NCBI GenBank assembly: GCA_035601195.1
Contig: DATNOU010000095.1
Coordinates: 5,929 to 69,928, forward strand
Length of the DNA stretch: 64,000 nt
DNA from: JAIBJP01 sp035601195
GTDB lineage: Bacteria > Actinomycetota > Thermoleophilia > Gaiellales > Gaiellaceae
Direction of reading: 5' to 3'
The notes under the pieces are model-generated. The model did not search any database, was not told where the DNA came from, and saw nothing but the letters and a program-made list of their open reading frames with translations. The translations under genes and the position numbers were made by a program. Position 1 is the first letter of the stretch. Every line of letters starts with the position of its first letter. Shown one piece after another: positions 60,369 through 64,000 of this stretch.

Positions 60369-60627
60369 GCAACCGGTGGCAACCCACGGCAACGGATTTC
60401 GCATGTTTTGGCGCGTTCCGCGCCGATCGGATTTGCCACTGATTGCCACCGGTTGCAACCACGGGGCTCCATAAAGGCTCCATCCTCTGTTGTCGGCATT
60501 GGCTACGTCGCGGCCGAAGAGCGCATTGGACCACGTGCCGCGGCGCACCGATTGGCGACCGGTTGCCACCGGTTGCAACCGCGGGGCTCCATAGAGGCTC
60601 TAGCCTTTGTTGTCTGGTTTGGATACG
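60369..60627. repeat. Tandem 120-bp repeat with inverted GCAACCGGTGGCAAC
   Basis: Two units with an exact 120-bp period share GCCACCGGTTGCAACC, GGGGCTCCATA.AGGCTC and TTTGTTGTC-type stretches (60431-60507, 60551-60627). GCAACCGGTGGCAAC at 60369-60383 is the exact inverse of GTTGCCACCGGTTGC at 60562-60576. The element begins where the cyclase homology ends, so it probably caused the truncation. I do not recognise the family. Confidence 0.7.
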
Positions 60628-60880
60628 CAGGTGGCCCCGGGACGTGCTGCGCCCGGGCTCACGCCGGATGCGCGGCAACGATGCCCCAGCGAGTCTGTCG
60701 GCGTAGACTTTGGCTGTGCCTGGTTGACGCTAGAGCTCGTTCGAGTTCTCGGCCTTCACGCCCACGCGGACGCTGCCGTCACGGCAAGCGCTCGCACCAG
60801 AGCGCCTCGGCGGCGGTGCTCGTGCGCCTCCTTGCGCGGCTACTAATCCGCGGGTGATCTGTTGACGCTAAGGAGGAGCA

Positions 60881-61285
60881 ATGCCAAGCATCGGCCAAGA
60901 GAACCTCGAGGCGGTCATGATCGACTTCTTCGGCGCCCTTCGGCGCGGTGATTTCGAAGCCGCGGCGGAGTTGCTCGATCCCGATGTCAGCTGGCAGGGG
61001 TTGCGCGAGGAGTGGGTCTGTCACCGCCGCGAGGAGGTGATCGACACCTTCCGTTGGGGGCTCGAGCAGCGCCGCGAGATCGACGCACTCGAGTTCACCC
61101 GCGGCGGCGAGCAGGTCGTGCTGGGCGCACGCGGACCGAACATCGGCCCGGTGGAAGAGCCGCTGGGCCAGATCTTCAACGTCTTCACGCTGCGCGAGGG
61201 ACGGATCGTCCGCATCGACGACTACCGGGGCCGCAGGGAGGCGCTCACGGCAGCCGGCATCGCCGAGGACGCGGACTGGCGCTGA
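60881..61285 (+). CDS. SnoaL-like (NTF2-fold) protein
   Basis: A 134-residue protein with the SnoaL-like pattern: MIDFFGALRRGDFEAAAELL, then DPDVSWQGL, and the terminal ingredient GQIFNVFTLREGRIVRIDDY. It resembles ketosteroid isomerase-like small enzymes of unknown substrate. The ATG at 60881 has a strong AAGGAGGAGC ribosome site. It is intact among broken genes. Confidence 0.88.
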   Translation: MPSIGQENLEAVMIDFFGALRRGDFEAAAELLDPDVSWQGLREEWVCHRREEVIDTFRWGLEQRREIDALEFTRGGEQVVLGARGPNIGPVEEPLGQIFNVFTLREGRIVRIDDYRGRREALTAAGIAEDADWR

Positions 61286-61595
61286 TCAGGCGTTGGGTTA
61301 AGCGAACCTAGGTCGTGTCGAGCCGGCCCGGCCGGCCGAAACGGACGCGCGGTCCCCGGTGGTTACAGTGGTGGCTCGAGCAGCACTGTGCCCGCGCCGC
61401 CGTGGGGCCGCGGTCGGCGCGGCTCGCGCACGCCGATATCCGGATCCGCGGGCCGCTCGTCGAGCCAGGAGGTCGGGACCGTTTGCTCGCAGCGGCGGCG
61501 GAGGAAGGCGATCAGCCGCTGGAAACGGTTCGGCTGGCGGCACCGTGGCTTGTCCATCGCGTCGATCGTAGCCGTCGACCGTCGGCGCGGCCGCT

Positions 61596-61952
61596 TCAGC
61601 TGCCCGTGAGTAGTGGGATGAAGTCTGCTCGAGTCCGCTCGTGTTGTCGAGGGTCGAGCTCGGGGTGCTCCTCGAACACGTCGGCCATCGACGCGCAGAA
61701 CACCTTGAGCCGCTGTCCGGCACGTTCAGCCTGACGATTCCAGCGGCCAGGTTGCGCCCAATGCTGCTCGCCGAAAAGCTGACGCGGCGAGCCGTCGCCC
61801 CAGAGCTGATGCCCGTAGCGGCGCGCGAGCGTGTCGGCATAGCAGTGCGCGCATGCAGGGGAGAGACGCGTACAACCCCACCAAGGATTGAACGTGGCGT
61901 CGGTCGACGCGATCGCGGTCCGGTCAGCCGCAGCGTTCTTGACATCCGCCGC
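61596..61952 (-). pseudogene. DUF5131 (phage Gp37/Gp68) gene fragment
   Basis: In this frame the minus strand reads STDATFNPWWGCTRLSPACA, then HCYADTLARRYGHQLWGDG and FCASMADVFEEHPELDPRQ, the N-terminal third of DUF5131 proteins, including the cysteine cluster. No ATG, GTG or TTG lies before the conserved start, and a stop at 61596 ends it just after the conserved block; the remaining two thirds are missing. DUF5131 is common in phages and mobile elements. Confidence 0.8.
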
Positions 61953-62030
61953 TCATCGCCCTCCGAGGCTACCGCGTTGCCGCATTGCGCCTCACCAGGC
62001 AACGAAACATGCCGAGTTGCAGGGACTTTA

Positions 62031-62072
62031 CGGGAGCGACGGGACTCGAACCCGCGACCTCCGGCGTGACAG
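62031..62072 (-). pseudogene. 3' half of a tRNA-Asp (probable attachment-site scar)
   Basis: On the minus strand CTGTCAC (Asp GUC anticodon loop) is followed by the 3' anticodon strand, variable loop, a T-arm (GCGGGTTCGAGTCCCGT) and the acceptor strand CGCTCCC plus G. There is no CCA. The 5' half (acceptor, D-arm, 5' anticodon strand) is missing and replaced by unrelated sequence. Integration by tyrosine recombinases often leaves exactly such a 3' tRNA fragment. A short frame ending at 62156 on the same strand has a basic tail (GQQKGSKRPKSS) like some integrase C-termini. Confidence 0.75.
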
Positions 62073-62400
62073 GCTTGTTCCACCGATACGACGATTGGCG
62101 ACGACTGACGCGCTATCGCTCTATTCATGGCGGCCTGCGAGCCCTCCGCGCTGATTTATGCACGGTTGCGTAGGCTCGATTTCGGGCGTTTGCTGCCCTT
62201 CTGCTGCCCAGACGCTGCACGGTCGAGTCGAAGGCGATATCCGCCGTCGGTCATGCTTCGACGGCCTCTCCTGGGCTCACTTGGCCGACGGAGCGGCCGG
62301 ACGCAGAACGCTAAGCGTGGTCGCGGCGGCGGCGAGAGCACGCTCGCCCAGGCGACTCCCCTGGAACCGCCTAGGCAACGTCACCTTTAGGATCGCCCGG
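62073..62400. other. Non-coding stretch, possible integrase tail relic
   Basis: Apart from the possible integrase-like tail on the minus strand (stop at 62156) nothing is supported here. The plus strand has TTTGCTGCCCTTCTGCTGCCC, seen near integrase ends in other actinobacteria as I recall. The GNAT gene starts at the right edge. Confidence 0.35.
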
Positions 62401-62871
62401 ATGAACGTCTCGCTGAGGCCGCTCGAGGACCGCGATCTCGACACGATCTATCAGCAAGTGACGGATCCGGAGTCGGTCCGAATGGCAGCCTTCACAGCCG
62501 AGGATCAGACGGATCGCCGCGCGTTTCTCAACCGGATGTCGCGCGTGCGGGCCGACACAAGCGCCTCGTGCCGAGTCATCGATGTCGACGGAGCAATCGC
62601 TGGAACGATCGCGTCCTTCCGAATCGACGATCAGCCTGAGGTGACCTTCTGGGTAGACCGAACGCAATGGGGGAAAGGCATCGCAAGCGCAGCACTACAG
62701 ATTCTTCTTGCCGAGACCGCCGAACGTCCACTGTACGCCCGAGCGGCCTCGGACAACGTTGGTTCACTTCGAGTACTGGAGAAAGCTGGGTTCCGACGCG
62801 TTGGCATCAACCGCGACTTCGCGCCCGGTCGCGGTGAGGAGATCGAGGAAACGATCCTTCGCCTCGACTGA
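62401..62871 (+). CDS. GNAT-family N-acetyltransferase
   Basis: A 156-residue acetyltransferase (RimJ/RimL-like acetyltransf_3 group): VSLRPLEDRDLDTIYQQVTD at the start, acetyl-CoA motif A in FWVDRTQWGKGIASAALQIL, and YARAASDNVGSLRVLEKAGF at the end. It probably acetylates an amine or protein N-terminus. The ATG at 62401 fits the family start; a longer frame upstream has no support. Confidence 0.9.
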   Translation: MNVSLRPLEDRDLDTIYQQVTDPESVRMAAFTAEDQTDRRAFLNRMSRVRADTSASCRVIDVDGAIAGTIASFRIDDQPEVTFWVDRTQWGKGIASAALQILLAETAERPLYARAASDNVGSLRVLEKAGFRRVGINRDFAPGRGEEIEETILRLD

Positions 62872-63016
62872 GGTAGGAACAGAACTGTTTCGTCCTAGGG
62901 CGGCGTGTCGTCGCACCCAGTGTACGGCGACGCTCTGGCGTCATTCCCGAACACTGGCGCAGGCGACCTTCACTACCGCCGACTGCTCGCGTGGGCCGAT
63001 TTACGAGGAAAGTCGC

Positions 63017-64000
63017 TCAGCTTGAAGCCGCATTCTCGAGATACCGAGCGATCGGCCAGGCGCCCCCAGCCGTGTTCGAGATCACGGTGAGAGTCACCTG
63101 CGTGCGTGGGTCGTGCACGGAACGGAAAGAGACTCCGGCGTCGCGACCTTCCAGGATGACGGCGTCGGTCGACGCATGGAGCCAGAAGCCCAGGCCGTAG
63201 CGCATCGACTGTGCCGGCACGTCGCTGTGGGGGCGCACAATCTCCGCGATCCACTCCGTCGAGACGATCCGACCGGCGAAGAACGCCTGCCAGAAAGAGC
63301 TGATGTCGCCCACGGTCGAGTAGATCCCGCCGTCTCCACTGCCCCGCACCGGGAGATGCAAGACGTTCGTCCTCCACTCGCCGTCGACTTCGATGTAGCC
63401 GAGTGCGGTCCGGGCGGGGAGCTCGTCGGAGCGCAGGAACGCCGTGTCCGTCAATCCGGCGCGCCGGCAGATGCGCTGCTCGACCAGCTCGTGGAAGGGC
63501 ACGCCGCTCGCGCGTTCGGCAATGAGCGCCAGCACGACGTAGCCGGCGTTGCAGTACGCGAAGCGCTCGCCGGGCGCGAACTTGCTCGCATGGCCGTCGA
63601 GCACCGCGAGGTAGTCCTCGGTGGTCGCGAGCTCGTGCACCGGTACCGGCATCACGTACTCCTCGACCTCGAATCCGGCTTCCTCGTCGAGGTAGTCGCC
63701 GATGCCCGACCGGTGCGACAGGAGGTGCTCGACCGTCACGCCGTCGTCGATCACCGGCAGATCGCTGCCGAGGACGGAGCGGGCGGGCGTCGAGAGCTCG
63801 AGCACGCCTTCCTCGATCAGGCTCACGACGGCGAGCGCCGTGAAGCCTTTCGCCCCGCTCGCGATTCCGAAGCGCGTGTCCACCGCGTTCGGGATCTCGA
63901 AGCCGCGATGCGCAAGGCCGTACGCCCTCGCGAGCTCGATCCGGTCGCTTTGGTCGATCCGAACGACACCCGAGAACCCTGTCCCGGACGCAAGGGCGTC
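63017..64000 (-). CDS. Serine beta-lactamase-like hydrolase (class C/esterase family), 5' end beyond window
   Basis: The frame is open across the window edge; 327 codons plus stop are visible. Class C-type motifs are present: SGAKGFTALA (SxxK nucleophile) near the start of the visible part, YCNAGYVVLALIAE (YxN), and a C-terminal segment with ILEGRDAGVSFRS in place of KTG. The frame upstream reads FSGVVRIDQSDRIELARAYG, part of the family N-terminus. These proteins are peptidases, esterases or amidases rather than true resistance enzymes in most cases. The start codon is off the window. Confidence 0.88.
   Translation of the reverse strand, partial: DALASGTGFSGVVRIDQSDRIELARAYGLAHRGFEIPNAVDTRFGIASGAKGFTALAVVSLIEEGVLELSTPARSVLGSDLPVIDDGVTVEHLLSHRSGIGDYLDEEAGFEVEEYVMPVPVHELATTEDYLAVLDGHASKFAPGERFAYCNAGYVVLALIAERASGVPFHELVEQRICRRAGLTDTAFLRSDELPARTALGYIEVDGEWRTNVLHLPVRGSGDGGIYSTVGDISSFWQAFFAGRIVSTEWIAEIVRPHSDVPAQSMRYGLGFWLHASTDAVILEGRDAGVSFRSVHDPRTQVTLTVISNTAGGAWPIARYLENAASS

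Noticed and set aside
61298..62128. Long open frame on the minus strand containing a tRNA-like translated motif
   Set aside because: It crosses the tRNA-Asp fragment and runs in a different frame from the recognisable DUF5131 sequence; its composition is that of a non-coding GC-rich frame.

Overview
The window is high-GC DNA with dense genes, short intergenic spaces and many 4-base ATGA/TGATG start-stop overlaps. It reads like a chromosomal segment of a soil or aquatic actinobacterium. I would guess class Thermoleophilia (Gaiellales/Solirubrobacterales), but that is inference from gene content and composition, not from a marker gene. Supporting features are a complete Flp/Tad pilus operon, an LPXTG-type surface protein, a DipZ (CcdA-thioredoxin) protein, CtaA, an ECF sigma factor with a SnoaL-like tail, and no outer-membrane genes.

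Layout. 0-9 kb: a MobA-like transferase and an amidohydrolase, an M24 peptidase, an M16 protease coupled to a thioesterase, a SIS-domain protein, and a coupled run of four genes (methylmalonate-semialdehyde dehydrogenase-like, OsmC, class V aminotransferase, small protein). 9-16 kb: Mug glycosylase, glutamine-dependent NAD synthetase, an LPXTG surface protein, an acetyl-CoA synthetase-like ligase, and an MFS exporter coupled to a TetR regulator. 16-18 kb: an XRE-TPR regulator with a frameshift, followed by two tiny hydrophobic peptide genes. 18-29 kb: CBS protein, thioredoxin-like lipoprotein, sulfurtransferase, proline racemase-like protein, a REP-associated tyrosine transposase (RAYT) between two palindromes, DDAH-like hydrolase, SelD, CtaA, PAC2, DipZ and a large SF2 helicase. 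29.9-31.4 kb: a second XRE-TPR regulator, divergent from a 25-codon peptide gene with its own terminator. 31.7-43.8 kb: MshEN-domain protein, Nramp transporter, peroxiredoxin-like protein, a ZIP transporter plus multicopper oxidase pair flanked by ~104-bp direct repeats, M20 amidohydrolase, VOC protein, lipid kinase, PAP2 phosphatase, DUF192 and an envelope peptidase-like protein. 44.2-53.5 kb: Flp pilin, TadE, TadG, CpaB, TadZ, TadA, a VWA-TadB fusion, TadC and a long coiled-coil protein. 53.7-64 kb: Nudix, topoisomerase IB, an adenylyl cyclase, then a decayed region with broken genes (quinone reductase, DHFR, second cyclase, DUF5131) and a tRNA-Asp 3' half. Intact sigma factor, cupin, DHFR-family, SnoaL-like and GNAT genes lie among the fragments, and a partial serine hydrolase closes the window.

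The most interesting signal is the repeated pairing of an XRE-TPR regulator with very short hydrophobic peptide genes (16.2-17.8 kb and 29.9-31.4 kb). It has the layout of the RRNPP peptide-signalling systems of Firmicutes, and the second copy has two direct 10-mers two helical turns apart in the divergent promoter region. Also notable are the RAYT and its GGGGTCAGACCCC palindrome family, one copy of which appears to have carried the 3' end of the peroxiredoxin gene to a second site, and the VWA-TadB fusion. Positions and reading frames were worked out by eye, and family assignments rest on remembered motifs, not database searches.
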